Source of the DNA: AP-15 sp963777435
GTDB taxonomy: Bacteria > Pseudomonadota > Alphaproteobacteria > ATCC43930 > CGMCC-115725
Reading direction: 5' to 3'
DNA: 64,000 nt
Assembly (NCBI GenBank): GCA_963777435.1
Contig: CAVZQT010000002.1
Location: forward strand, 744,001 to 808,000
The first letter of the stretch is position 1, and every line of letters begins with the position of its first letter. Below, piece by piece: positions 54,437 through 63,633 of the stretch. A program made the translations under genes and the position numbers. The notes beneath the pieces were generated by a model. It worked only from the letters and a program-made list of their open reading frames with translations, did not search any database and had not been told where the DNA came from.

Positions 54437-55210
54437 ATGGCTCAAACACAGGCGCGGGTCGCGCTGTTTGTGACTTGTTTGGTCGATTTGTTTCGGCCGA
54501 CGGTCGGCTTTGCCGCGATCAAATTGCTTGAAGATGCCGGCTGCGTCGTCGAGGTCCCGCAGGCGCAGACTTGCTGCGGCCAGCCAGCTTACAATTCCGG
54601 GGACCGAGGCGATGCCAAGGCCATTGCATTGCAGGTCATCGATGCGTTTGCCGGCTATCAATATGTCGTCATTCCGTCGGGCTCTTGCGCCGGCATGATC
54701 CGGCAGCATTATCCCGAAATGTTTGCCGACGACCCAGTCAACCTACCCCGCGCCCAAGAGCTTGCGGCGCGCACCTGCGAACTCGTGTCGTTTCTCGTCG
54801 ATGTCCGTGGCATGCGCACGGTAGCCGCGGAATGGCCGCGGGCCGCGACCTATCACGACGCCTGCTCGGGGCTGCGCGAGTTGGGTGTTCGGGATCAGCC
54901 CCGCCGTCTGCTCGCCTCAGTCGGAGGTCTCGAATTGCGGGAATTGCCGGGCGCCGAGGTGTGCTGCGGTTTTGGTGGCACGTTTTGCGTCAAATACCCG
55001 GACATCTCCGACAAGATGGTCAGCGATAAAGCCGACGACATAGCCGCGACGGGCGCCGAAGCGGTCCTGAGCGGGGATCTCGGTTGCCTGCTGAACATCG
55101 CCGGCAAATTGTCGCGGCAGGGCCGCCCGGTGGAAGCGCGGCATGTCGCCGAAGTGCTGGCGGGAATGACCGGCGACACGCCGCCAATCGGCGCACCGCG
55201 CCAGCGCTGA
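54437..55210 (+). CDS. lutA: Lactate utilisation protein LutA (LldE-like)
   Basis: LutABC oxidises L-lactate. LutA carries CCG-domain motifs that bind an Fe-S cluster: QTCCGQPAYNSGDRGDAKA, YHDACSGLRELGVRDQPRRL and EVCCGFGGTFCVKYPDIS. The start MAQTQARVALFVTC at 54437 fits the family. A frame upstream from 54317 has no homologous sequence. The ATG of lutB overlaps its stop as TGATG. Confidence 0.88.
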   Translation: MAQTQARVALFVTCLVDLFRPTVGFAAIKLLEDAGCVVEVPQAQTCCGQPAYNSGDRGDAKAIALQVIDAFAGYQYVVIPSGSCAGMIRQHYPEMFADDPVNLPRAQELAARTCELVSFLVDVRGMRTVAAEWPRAATYHDACSGLRELGVRDQPRRLLASVGGLELRELPGAEVCCGFGGTFCVKYPDISDKMVSDKADDIAATGAEAVLSGDLGCLLNIAGKLSRQGRPVEARHVAEVLAGMTGDTPPIGAPRQR

Positions 55211-56643
55211 TGGAAGCAACCAGCCGGGAATTCACCGCGAACGCCCGCGCCGGGCTCGCCAACCCGAACCTGCAGCAAGCCCTCGAAATCATGACGCGGA
55301 GCGGTTTTCCGCTACGGCGTCGCGAGGTCGTCGCGCGCCTGCCCGAGTTTGAAGCGCTGCGCGATATTGGCCGCGAGATCAAGGAGCACACACTCGCCCA
55401 TCTCGACTTCTACCTCGAACTTTACGAACAGAATGTCGTTGCGTCGGGCGGCGAAGTGCATTGGGCGCGCACGCCCGAGGAGGCGCGCGAGGCGGTGCTG
55501 AAGATCTGCCGCTCCGTCGGCGCCAAGACGGTGACCAAGGGCAAATCGATGATCGCCGAGGAAATCGGGCTCAACGTTTTTCTCGAGAACAGCGGCATCA
55601 CCCCCGTCGAGACCGATCTCGGCGAATACATCATCCAGCTGCGCCACGAGCCGCCGAGCCACCTAATCGCTCCGGCGATGCATCTGGTCAAAGGGCAGGT
55701 CGCCGACACCTTTCGCGGCGCTCACCCTTCGCTCGATCCGAACCGGCCGCTGACCGAACCGCGCCAGCTTTGCGACGAAGCCCGGGCCTTGCTGCGCCCG
55801 CAATTCCTCGCCGCCGATGTCGGCATCACCGGCGCCAATTTCCTCGTCGCCGAAACCGGCTCCAGCATCATTGTCACCAATGAGGGCAATGGCGACCTGA
55901 CGCAGACTTTGCCGCGCGTGCACATCGTCATGGCGAGCCTCGAAAAACTGGTGCCGACATTCGAAGATGCCGCGACCCTGCTGCGATTGCTGGCGCGCTC
56001 GGCGACCGGCCAGGAATTTTCCTCGTATACGACGGTATCGACCGGCCCGCGCCGCCCGGGCGATCTCGACGGGCCGGAGGCGTATCACGTCGTGCTTCTC
56101 GACAACGGCCGCAGCCACATGCTGGGCAGCGAGTTTCACGACATGCTGCGCTGCATCCGCTGCGGCGCGTGCATGAACCATTGCCCGGTCTACGCCGCGG
56201 TCGGCGGCCACGCCTATGGCTGGGTCTATCCCGGTCCGATGGGTGCGGTTCTGACTCCGAGCCTGATCGGGATCGAAGAGGCGGCGGCATTGCCCAACGC
56301 CTCGACCTTGTGCGGGCGATGCGAGAGCGTGTGCCCGGTCAAGATCCCGCTGCCAAAGATGTTGCGCCATTGGCGCGAGCGCGAGTTTTCCAAGCGGCTG
56401 ACGCCGCCGGTGTGGCGGACTGGATTGTCGCTGTGGAGCTGGGTGACGCGGCATCCGGCGCTCTATCATGTACTGGCGGAAATCGCTTGCCGAGGACTCG
56501 GCTGGACCGGCGGGCGGCGCGGTCATTTCCGCAGCTTGCCGCTGGCGGCGGGCTGGACCGGAGTGCGCGATATGCCCGCCCCCGAAGGCCGCAGCTTTCA
56601 CAGCCTGTGGGCCGAGCGCGCCAAAAACAGGAGCCGGCGGTGA
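55210..56643 (+). CDS. lutB: Lactate utilisation iron-sulfur protein LutB
   Basis: A 477-residue protein with an N-terminal LUD domain (GKSMIAEEIGLNVFLENSGI, ADVGITGANFLVAETGSS) and two ferredoxin-type motifs CIRCGACMNHCPVY and CGRCESVCPVKIPLPKML. Both cluster sets are complete. It overlaps lutA and lutC, so the operon is translationally coupled. Confidence 0.9.
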   Translation: MEATSREFTANARAGLANPNLQQALEIMTRSGFPLRRREVVARLPEFEALRDIGREIKEHTLAHLDFYLELYEQNVVASGGEVHWARTPEEAREAVLKICRSVGAKTVTKGKSMIAEEIGLNVFLENSGITPVETDLGEYIIQLRHEPPSHLIAPAMHLVKGQVADTFRGAHPSLDPNRPLTEPRQLCDEARALLRPQFLAADVGITGANFLVAETGSSIIVTNEGNGDLTQTLPRVHIVMASLEKLVPTFEDAATLLRLLARSATGQEFSSYTTVSTGPRRPGDLDGPEAYHVVLLDNGRSHMLGSEFHDMLRCIRCGACMNHCPVYAAVGGHAYGWVYPGPMGAVLTPSLIGIEEAAALPNASTLCGRCESVCPVKIPLPKMLRHWREREFSKRLTPPVWRTGLSLWSWVTRHPALYHVLAEIACRGLGWTGGRRGHFRSLPLAAGWTGVRDMPAPEGRSFHSLWAERAKNRSRR

Positions 56644-57383
56644 GTGCGCGCGACGCCATCTTTGGCGACATTCGCCGATCCCTAAAGCGCGGACCGCTCG
56701 GCCCCGACAGCGAGGCGGAATTGCGCGCCCGGGTCGCGGCGCGTCGCCGCAACCTTATCCCGGCGCGGGCGACAGCGCTCGATTACCCGGCTCGGGTGGC
56801 TCTGTTCGTCGACATGGCCGAAGCGGTGCAGGCGACGGTGGCGCGGGTGACATCGCCAGCCGCGGTCCCCGAAGCTGTCGCGCGCTATCTCGCCAGCGAA
56901 AATCTGCCGGCCGAGCTGGTCATGGCCCCCGACCCCAGCCTCGACGATATTCCCTGGGAGACCCGGCCATTGCTCCGTATCCGCCGCGGCCGAGCCGAGG
57001 CTGCTGATGCGGTCAGCCTCACGCCGTGCTTTGCGGCAGTCGCGGAGACCGGCACGCTGATGCTGACTTCGGGTGCGGGGACACCGACCACGCTCAACTT
57101 TCTGCCCGACACGCATATCGTTGTGGTCCGTGCCGACCAGGTGGTCGCGACCTATGAAGACGGCTGGGATCGGCTCCGAGTTAGAGCAGCGCCCAATCCA
57201 AATGGCGGTTCGCTGCCGCGGGCCGTCAACTTCATCACCGGGCCGTCGCGGACCGGCGACATCGAGCAGCAGATTGTGCTGGGTGCACATGGACCGCGTC
57301 GTCTCCATATCCTCGTCGTCGAAAATCGGCAGGATATCAACGAGCATGGCGAGGGCGGCGGGCAATCCCGCGGGGCACTCTAA
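56640..57383 (+). CDS. lutC: Lactate utilisation protein LutC
   Basis: A 247-residue LUD-domain protein that starts at GTG (56640), overlapping lutB as GTGA. Motifs are AAVAETGTLMLTSGAGTP, HIVVVRADQVVATYEDG and INFITGPSRTGDIEQQ-like NFITGPSRTGDIEQQIVLG. The last motif is the family's conserved end. It is the third gene of the lactate operon. Confidence 0.9.
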   Translation: MSARDAIFGDIRRSLKRGPLGPDSEAELRARVAARRRNLIPARATALDYPARVALFVDMAEAVQATVARVTSPAAVPEAVARYLASENLPAELVMAPDPSLDDIPWETRPLLRIRRGRAEAADAVSLTPCFAAVAETGTLMLTSGAGTPTTLNFLPDTHIVVVRADQVVATYEDGWDRLRVRAAPNPNGGSLPRAVNFITGPSRTGDIEQQIVLGAHGPRRLHILVVENRQDINEHGEGGGQSRGAL

Positions 57384-57867
57384 CGATCGGGCGATCTGGG
57401 CCGAAGCGATGCGGGACGTTACGCCGCTGCGCGGGCGCTCGGCGCCAATACCGCCGCCAGCCCCGATCAGCACGAGCGAACCGCAGCGCATAATAGAAAA
57501 TGGTTCGGGCGCGCCCAATCCAGAGCCGATCGAGCGGTTCGCCGGCATCGACCGCGCCAATGCCGAGCGGCTGAAGCGTGGCCTCCATCCGATCGAAGCC
57601 CGCCTCGACCTGCATGGGATGACTCAGGCCGAAGCGCATAACGAACTGCTCGAATTTGTCGAGACCTCGTACCACGGCGGACGGCGCTGTTTGTTGGTGA
57701 TTACCGGGCGAGGGTTAAGCCCGGAGGGTCCGGGCGTGCTGAAAAGCGCGGTCCCGCGGTGGTTGGCCGAGGCCCGGATCCGCCGGCGCATCCTGGCCAT
57801 TTCCGCGGCACAACCGCGACACGGCGGCGCTGGTGCGCTTTATGTGCTGCTCCGGCGGCAGCGCTGA
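57346..57867 (+). CDS. Smr-domain protein
   Basis: A 173-residue protein whose C-terminal part is the Smr domain: ARLDLHGMTQAEAHNELLEF and LLVITGRGLSPEGPGVLKSA. Smr proteins have nuclease or DNA-binding activity linked to repair or ribosome rescue. The start ATG (57346) gives the conserved SNDRAIWAEAMRDVTPL opening of alphaproteobacterial Smr proteins and overlaps lutC by 38 bases. Confidence 0.85.
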   Translation: MARAAGNPAGHSNDRAIWAEAMRDVTPLRGRSAPIPPPAPISTSEPQRIIENGSGAPNPEPIERFAGIDRANAERLKRGLHPIEARLDLHGMTQAEAHNELLEFVETSYHGGRRCLLVITGRGLSPEGPGVLKSAVPRWLAEARIRRRILAISAAQPRHGGAGALYVLLRRQR

Positions 57868-57954
57868 TGCCCCTTTGGTACACGTAAACCTTGCATTCCG
57901 GCGCTGTCCGCTCCACAAAAGACGGCAGCCCCGAACCCTGCTTCAAATGAGCCG

Positions 57955-59421
57955 ATGGCTGACAACGCTGACCTGACCCCATTGATTGAACGCCTGCAAT
58001 CGGCTCGCGTGCTGTGCATCGGCGATGTGATGCTCGACCACTACGTCTACGGCCAGGTCGAGCGGGTGTCGCCCGAGGCGCCAATCCCGGTCCTGAATAT
58101 CGAGCGAGAGCTGAAAACCCTCGGCGGCGCCGGCAATGTCTTGCGCAATCTCGCGGCATTGGGCGCAAAAGCATCGTTTATTTCGGTGGTCGGCAATGAT
58201 GATGCCGGCCGCGAGATCAGCCGCTTGCTCGAAACCCAGGAGGGCGCCGAGGTTCATGTTCTCGCGCAGCCGGCGCGCACCACGACAGTCAAGACGCGCT
58301 ATGTGGCCGCGAACCAGCAGCTGCTTCGCGCCGATCGCGAGACCGCGGTTCCGCTCGACCCCTATATTCGCGAGGATCTGCTGCGGCTGGCGCGCGAGCT
58401 CGTCAGCGACCAATCCGTCGTTATCGTCTCCGATTACGCAAAGGGGGTGCTGACCGAAGGTGTCGCACTCGAAATTATACGTGCTGCGCGCGAGGCCGGC
58501 GCGAAGGTCATTGTCGACCCCAAGGGCGGTGATCCGATCCGCTATCGGGGCGCCGATCTCTTAAAGCCAAACCGCCGCGAATTAGCGCACGCGACCGGAA
58601 TGCCGGTCGCGGACGAGAGCGAGGTCGTCGCTGCGGCGCGGGCTCTGATCGACCGTTGCGGCTTTCGCGGCGTCCTCGCCTCGCTCGGGCAGGAGGGAAT
58701 GGTTCTCGTCGAGCACGATGGATTGATCCACTCGCAACGAGCGGCGGTGCGCGAAGTTTACGATGTATCGGGGGCCGGCGACACCGTCGTTGCCATGCTC
58801 GGGGCGGCGCTCGGCGCCGGGATTGGCACCGTCGAGGCCGCGCGGCTGGCGAATGTCGCCGCCGGCATCGTCGTCGGCAAAGTCGGAACCGCGGTGGTCT
58901 ACCCGAGCGAACTGGGTGCCTGGATCGAGGGGCACGACCTCTTCAGCACCGACAAGGTGGTGCCGCAACCTCACGCGCTTGATCAGGTCGAACGCTGGCG
59001 GCGGCAGGGGCTGCGGGTCGGGTTTACCAACGGGTGTTTTGACCTGCTGCACCCGGGTCATGTCTCATTGCTGCGCCAAGCCAAGATGGCATGCGACCGG
59101 CTGGTCGTTGGGCTCAATAGCGATACGTCGGCGGCGCGGCTAAAGGGACCAACCCGGCCGGTGCAGACCCAGGCGGCGCGCGCCGCGGTGCTGGCGTCAT
59201 TGGCGGCGGTCGATTTGATCGTGATCTTCGATGACGACACGCCGCTCGAGCTGATCCGGGCGATGCGCCCGCAATTGCTTGTCAAAGGAGCCGACTACCG
59301 GGTCGAGGAGGTTGTCGGCGCCGACCTCGTCAAAGCCGCTGGGGGCGAGGTCGTGCTCGCCGAAGTCATGCCGGGCTACAGCACGAGCGCCACAATCGCG
59401 CGCTTCGCCCGCTCCGCTTGA
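57955..59421 (+). CDS. hldE: Bifunctional heptose kinase/adenylyltransferase HldE
   Basis: It makes ADP-heptose precursors for lipopolysaccharide core. Residues 1-320 are a ribokinase-fold kinase (VLCIGDVMLDHYVYGQVERV, TLGGAGNVLRNLAALGAKA, VSGAGDTVVAMLGAAL). Residues about 345-488 are the adenylyltransferase (VGFTNGCFDLLHPGHVSLLR, VVGLNSDTSAARLKGPTRPV). The 488-residue length is typical of the fused enzyme. Confidence 0.93.
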   Translation: MADNADLTPLIERLQSARVLCIGDVMLDHYVYGQVERVSPEAPIPVLNIERELKTLGGAGNVLRNLAALGAKASFISVVGNDDAGREISRLLETQEGAEVHVLAQPARTTTVKTRYVAANQQLLRADRETAVPLDPYIREDLLRLARELVSDQSVVIVSDYAKGVLTEGVALEIIRAAREAGAKVIVDPKGGDPIRYRGADLLKPNRRELAHATGMPVADESEVVAAARALIDRCGFRGVLASLGQEGMVLVEHDGLIHSQRAAVREVYDVSGAGDTVVAMLGAALGAGIGTVEAARLANVAAGIVVGKVGTAVVYPSELGAWIEGHDLFSTDKVVPQPHALDQVERWRRQGLRVGFTNGCFDLLHPGHVSLLRQAKMACDRLVVGLNSDTSAARLKGPTRPVQTQAARAAVLASLAAVDLIVIFDDDTPLELIRAMRPQLLVKGADYRVEEVVGADLVKAAGGEVVLAEVMPGYSTSATIARFARSA

Positions 59422-59427
59422 TCAAGG

Positions 59428-59474
59428 CCCGGTGCAATCACATCCCGGTGCAATCACATCCCGGTGCATCACAT
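59428..59474 (+). repeat. Three tandem copies of a 16-base unit after hldE
   Basis: CCCGGTGCAATCACAT occurs at 59428-59443 and 59444-59459, and a copy lacking one A occupies 59460-59474. It starts seven bases after the hldE stop and enters the last codons of the convergent mmcB gene. No stem-loop or T run makes it a terminator. Its copy number may vary between strains. Confidence 0.8.
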
Positions 59475-59951
59475 ACTGTCTAAGCGTGTCGTTTCGGGAT
59501 CAAGCGAGCGGCGCAATCGAGCCGCAGCAACGCGGGCAAAGCTCAGGGTCAGGGCGCGGCGCCGGCCGGCGGCAATAGGGCTTTCTCGACCTTCGCGCAA
59601 AACCTCGGCGCCGAACCCGTCCGCCACCATGAGGCCACAATCCTCGGGGATCAGTCCGGCTGGAAAACCATTTGCGACAGCGAAGTACAAGCGATCGGCA
59701 AAGTCACGATAGAAGGGCCATTTTTGGTCGGCTCGAAAATCGGCGAGCGAAGTCTTGATTTCAACGATGATCAAGTCGCCGCGCTTCCCCAGAGCCGTAA
59801 CATCGGCTCGCCGTCCGTTGGCGAGTGGAAATTCGAGCAGGCTCACATAGCCAAGCTGATCCAAAGCGCGACAAACGCCGCGCGCAAGTGAGGCGGCATC
59901 GAGGCGCTCGACGGCGGCGATGGAAACAGGCGAGGAAATCACAGCCGCCAT
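59469..59951 (-). CDS. mmcB: DNA repair protein MmcB family
   Basis: A 160-residue alphaproteobacterial PD-(D/E)XK-like protein: EFPLANGRRADVTALGKRGD, LIIVEIKTSLADFRADQKWP and YRDFADRLYFAV, with Asp and ExK placed as in nuclease folds. The family is linked to SOS-independent repair of DNA damage. It converges on hldE and is divergent from the ABC transporter gene. Length is normal. Confidence 0.85.
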   Translation of the reverse strand: MAAVISSPVSIAAVERLDAASLARGVCRALDQLGYVSLLEFPLANGRRADVTALGKRGDLIIVEIKTSLADFRADQKWPFYRDFADRLYFAVANGFPAGLIPEDCGLMVADGFGAEVLREGRESPIAAGRRRALTLSFARVAAARLRRSLDPETTRLDSM

Positions 59952-60014
59952 ACTATACAGCGATGAGCGGATAATTCGCGGTTAAGGGTTGGGTATGATG
60001 GGCGGAGTGCGTTG

Positions 60015-61739
60015 ATGGCGTCGGCGAGCGAGCGCGGGTTCCTGCGGCAGGCTTGGGAGCTCACTTGGCCCTATTGGAAATCCGAAGAGAAATGGTCGGC
60101 GATCGGTCTGTTGGCCGCCGTCGTCGCCCTTAATCTGTTTTCAGTCTGGCTCAATGTCCGCCTCAATCAATGGAACAACGATTTCTACAATGCGCTTCAG
60201 CAGTATAAATGGGGCGAATTCTGGCGCCAGTTCGCCATATTCGGGATCATCGCCTTTGCGATGATCGTCGATGCGGTGTACTCGTTGTACCTACGGCAGA
60301 TCTTGCACATTCGTTGGCGGCGTTGGCTTACCCACCGCTATTTGCGCAACTGGCTCGACCACCAGAATTACTACCGAATGCAGTTGAACCAGGCGACTAC
60401 CGACAACCCCGACCAACGCATCTCGGATGATATCGACAGCTTCGCGACAATGACCATCGGCCTCTCGATCGGCTTGCTGAATGCTTTTGTCACGCTGCTG
60501 TCGTTCTTGACTATTCTTTGGGTCCTTTCGGGGGCGCTGGCGATCCCGATCGGCGGCGGCAAGACATTCAGCATTCCCGGCTACATGGTCTTTGCCGCCT
60601 TGATCTATGCCGTCGGCGGCACGTTGCTGACCCGGTGGATTGGTAATCCTTTGGTGCGGCTCACCTTTGATCAACAGCGCTATGAGGCGGATTTTCGCTT
60701 CAGCCTGGTCCGGCTGCGGGAAAACGCCGAGAATGTCGCCTTCTATGGGGGTGAATTACGCGAGCTCGATACGTTCCAAACCCGGTTCGCACGAATTGTC
60801 GCCAATTGGTGGGGGATCATCAGGCGGCGCAAAAAGCTGACTTGGTTCACGACTGGGTACGCGCAGCTGGCGATCGTTTTTCCGTTTGTCGTCGCGGCGC
60901 CGCGCTACTTCGACAAAGTGATTCAGCTTGGCGGCTTGATGCAGATCGCTTCGGCTTTTGGGCAGGTGCAGGACTCGTTGTCCTTTATCGTCACCTCGTA
61001 CACCGAAATTGCCCAGTATCAGGCGGTGGTGCAGCGGCTATCCGGGTTTGGCGGGCGGATGGAGGAAATCGCCGCCGAGCAGCGTGCGCCGCAGCCGATC
61101 GCGATCGAGCGCGGCGGCGAAGGGGTCGAAATCGACGCTCTTCATCTCGATCTACCGGACGGGCGTTCGCTGCACCAAAATGTCGCGCTGAAGGCGATGT
61201 CCGGCGATGCCTTGCTGGTTACTGGCCCGTCGGGTGCCGGGAAGAGCACCTTGCTTCGGGCGGTTGCCGGTTTGTGGCCGTTTGGGCGCGGCCGGATCCG
61301 TGTCACCGATGGCAGCTCCTTGTTTCTGCCGCAGCGGCCCTATTTGCCGCTCGGCACCTTGGCCGACGCGATTGCTTATCCGCGCGCCGCAGGCGAAGTG
61401 CCGCGCGACGGTCTTGTCGATGCGTTGCGCGCGGTCGGACTGCCGCATCTTGTCGACCGGCTCGACGAAGAGGGGAACTGGGCGCAGCGATTGTCGATTG
61501 GCGAGCAACAACGCCTGGCGTTCGCCCGGGTGTTGTTGGTCCGGCCGGAAATCGTATTTCTCGACGAAGCCACTTCGGCGCTCGACGAGGCTGCCGAGAT
61601 GTCGCTTTACCGGCTGTTGCGCGAGGCGTCCTGGCAGCCGACGATTGTCAGCGTCGGCCATCACAACACGTTGCGCCGCTATCATGACGCGATCGTCGAT
61701 CTGTCGCCGCGCCCGGTATCCCGGGCCGCCGCCGGATAA
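60015..61739 (+). CDS. ABC transporter, fused membrane and ATPase domains (SbmA/YddA type)
   Basis: The 574-residue half-transporter has an ABC_membrane_2-type domain with about six helices (LNQWNNDFYNALQQYKWGEF, YYRMQLNQATTDNPDQRISD) and a C-terminal ATPase: TGPSGAGKSTLLRAVAGLWP, FLPQRPYLPLGTLADAIAYP, LSIGEQQRLAFARVLL and IVFLDEATSALDE. The group takes up or exports peptides, vitamins or fatty acyl compounds. ATG 60015 follows a TTG that could also serve. Confidence 0.85.
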   Translation: MASASERGFLRQAWELTWPYWKSEEKWSAIGLLAAVVALNLFSVWLNVRLNQWNNDFYNALQQYKWGEFWRQFAIFGIIAFAMIVDAVYSLYLRQILHIRWRRWLTHRYLRNWLDHQNYYRMQLNQATTDNPDQRISDDIDSFATMTIGLSIGLLNAFVTLLSFLTILWVLSGALAIPIGGGKTFSIPGYMVFAALIYAVGGTLLTRWIGNPLVRLTFDQQRYEADFRFSLVRLRENAENVAFYGGELRELDTFQTRFARIVANWWGIIRRRKKLTWFTTGYAQLAIVFPFVVAAPRYFDKVIQLGGLMQIASAFGQVQDSLSFIVTSYTEIAQYQAVVQRLSGFGGRMEEIAAEQRAPQPIAIERGGEGVEIDALHLDLPDGRSLHQNVALKAMSGDALLVTGPSGAGKSTLLRAVAGLWPFGRGRIRVTDGSSLFLPQRPYLPLGTLADAIAYPRAAGEVPRDGLVDALRAVGLPHLVDRLDEEGNWAQRLSIGEQQRLAFARVLLVRPEIVFLDEATSALDEAAEMSLYRLLREASWQPTIVSVGHHNTLRRYHDAIVDLSPRPVSRAAAG

Positions 61740-61754
61740 CCCGCGGAGAGCGAT

Positions 61755-63239
61755 ATGACCGATGCCGAAGATCCGCTGCGCGCCGCCCGTCTGGCCAAGC
61801 TTGAGGGGCTGAAAGAGCTGGGGATCGACCCTTACCCCTATGCATTCGCGCGTACTCACGAGGCGTCGGAAATCGAACGGCGCTACGCCGGACTGGCGGC
61901 AGGTGCGGAAACCGGAGAGCAGGTGCGCGTCGCCGGGCGGATCCGGGCGATCCGCAACAGCGGCATGTTCATCGACCTCCACGATGCCTCCGGCAAAATC
62001 CAGATCTTCTGCCATCGCGACTATCTCGATGAGAGAAATCTAGCAGCGGTGCGACTGCTCGACATCGGCGATCTGATTGGGGTCGAGGGGCTCGTGCGCC
62101 GAACCCCGCGCGGCGAACTGACCGTCAACGCCGCGGCGGTTTCGGTGTTGGCCAAGACCCTGCGGCCGCTGCCCGAGAAATATCACGGTCTCGCCGATGT
62201 CGAGTTGCGCTACCGCCAGCGCTATCTCGACCTGATCATGAACCCGGAGAGCCGCGACACGCTGCGGCGCCGCAGCCAGGTCGTCGCGGCATTGCGGCAC
62301 CATTTGGTGACGCACGGCTATCTCGAGGTCGAAACGCCAATGCTGCATACCATTCCCGGCGGCGCCTCGGCCAAACCCTTTATCACCCACCACAATGCTC
62401 TCGACATCGACCTGTATCTGCGGATTGCTCCGGAATTGCACCTGAAGCGGTTGGTTGTCGGCGGGCTCGCCGACAAGGTGTTCGAGATCAACCGCTGCTT
62501 TCGCAATGAGGGGCTGTCGCCGCGACACAACCCAGAGTTTACGTCGCTCGAACTGTACGAGGCTTATGTCGATTACCACGCCATGATGCAGCTGGCGGAA
62601 GAATTGATCACCGGCGCCGCCGAGAGCGTGCTCGGAACATTGCGAATCGGTTATGGCGGCACGGAGATCGATTTGTCGCCACCATGGCCGCGGCGAAGCA
62701 TGGCCGAACTGGTCGAGGAAGCGACCGGAATCGATTTCCTCGCGCTCGATGCTGCGTCGGCACGGAACGCCGCAAACGCGCTTGCCGCGAATACCCCAGA
62801 CAAGCCGCTTGGCGAGGAAGCGGGCTGGGGGCACGCGCTCGAACTCGCGTTCGCGCTACGGGTCGAGGATCGGCTGATCGCCCCGACGCATGTCATCGGT
62901 TTCCCACGCGACATTTCGCCCTTGGCAAAAGCCGATCGCGGCGATCCGCGTTTGGCTGAGCGTTTCGAGACTTATATCTATGGCTGGGAGGTGGCTAACG
63001 CATTCTCCGAGCTCACCGATCCCCAGGATCAGCGGGCGCGGTTCGAGGCTCAGATGCGGGCGCGCGCTGCCGGTGATGAAGAAGCGCAGTTGCTCGACGA
63101 GGATTACGTGACGGCGCTCGAATACGGCCTGCCGCCTTGCGGCGGGCTTGGCATCGGAATCGATCGACTGATCATGCTGTTGACCGACAGCCCGTCGATC
63201 CGGGATGTCATCGCTTTTCCAACCTTGCGACCCCGTTGA
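61755..63239 (+). CDS. lysS: Lysyl-tRNA synthetase, class II
   Basis: A 494-residue class II synthetase. It has an N-terminal OB-fold anticodon-binding part (VAGRIRAIRNSGMFIDLHDA), motif 2 CFRNEGLSPRHNPEFTSLE and motif 3 GLGIGIDRLIMLLTDS. The start ATG is 15 bases after the transporter stop. It follows the transporter closely, but the two functions are unrelated. An apparent insertion at about residues 320-370 is usual for this family. Confidence 0.93.
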   Translation: MTDAEDPLRAARLAKLEGLKELGIDPYPYAFARTHEASEIERRYAGLAAGAETGEQVRVAGRIRAIRNSGMFIDLHDASGKIQIFCHRDYLDERNLAAVRLLDIGDLIGVEGLVRRTPRGELTVNAAAVSVLAKTLRPLPEKYHGLADVELRYRQRYLDLIMNPESRDTLRRRSQVVAALRHHLVTHGYLEVETPMLHTIPGGASAKPFITHHNALDIDLYLRIAPELHLKRLVVGGLADKVFEINRCFRNEGLSPRHNPEFTSLELYEAYVDYHAMMQLAEELITGAAESVLGTLRIGYGGTEIDLSPPWPRRSMAELVEEATGIDFLALDAASARNAANALAANTPDKPLGEEAGWGHALELAFALRVEDRLIAPTHVIGFPRDISPLAKADRGDPRLAERFETYIYGWEVANAFSELTDPQDQRARFEAQMRARAAGDEEAQLLDEDYVTALEYGLPPCGGLGIGIDRLIMLLTDSPSIRDVIAFPTLRPR

Positions 63240-63248
63240 TTGGGGCCC

Positions 63249-63509
63249 TCAGAGGCAGCGAACCGTCCAGGTGGTGAAGACGCCGGGCTCATCCCTGGCG
63301 CGGTCGGGCGTATTGCGGTGGACGCTCTCGTCGAGCACACGATAGCCGTTCGGGCACACCTGTTCGGCCAATCGGCGATTGGGCGCGTCGGAACCCCCGG
63401 GGACGCCGCCTGAATCGATTTTGTAGGTGCGGTAGTCGATCTTGCTGAGCGAGGGCTGGATGCACCCGCTCAAAGCCAATGTGGCGATCAGCAGCAGTGA
63501 GACGCGCAT
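63249..63509 (-). CDS. Small lipoprotein
   Basis: The sequence begins MRVSLLLIATLALSGC, a signal peptide with a lipobox and Cys at residue 16. The mature part has about 70 residues with two further Cys (EQVCPNGYRVLDE, TVRCL), possibly disulfide-bonded. The family is unknown. The gene converges on lysS with nine bases between stops. Confidence 0.75.
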   Translation of the reverse strand: MRVSLLLIATLALSGCIQPSLSKIDYRTYKIDSGGVPGGSDAPNRRLAEQVCPNGYRVLDESVHRNTPDRARDEPGVFTTWTVRCL

Positions 63510-63550
63510 TGCGGAGATCACGCAGAAGTGACGAACGGCTGCAGATTAAT

Positions 63551-63593
63551 TCCTCCGACCGGGAATAGGCCAGTGTCGGCAGCGGTCGGAGGA
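63551..63593. repeat. Inverted repeat upstream of the exported protein gene
   Basis: TCCTCCGACC (63551-63560) and GGTCGGAGGA (63584-63593) are perfect 10-base complements around a 23-base loop. There is no T run, so an operator or RNA hairpin in the leader of the following gene is more likely than a terminator. Confidence 0.55.
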
Positions 63594-63633
63594 TGGAGCT
63601 TTATACCAAAAAGACAGATGCAGAGGTGATGAC

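Noticed and set aside
59428..59474. CRISPR array
   Set aside because: The units are directly adjacent with no spacers.
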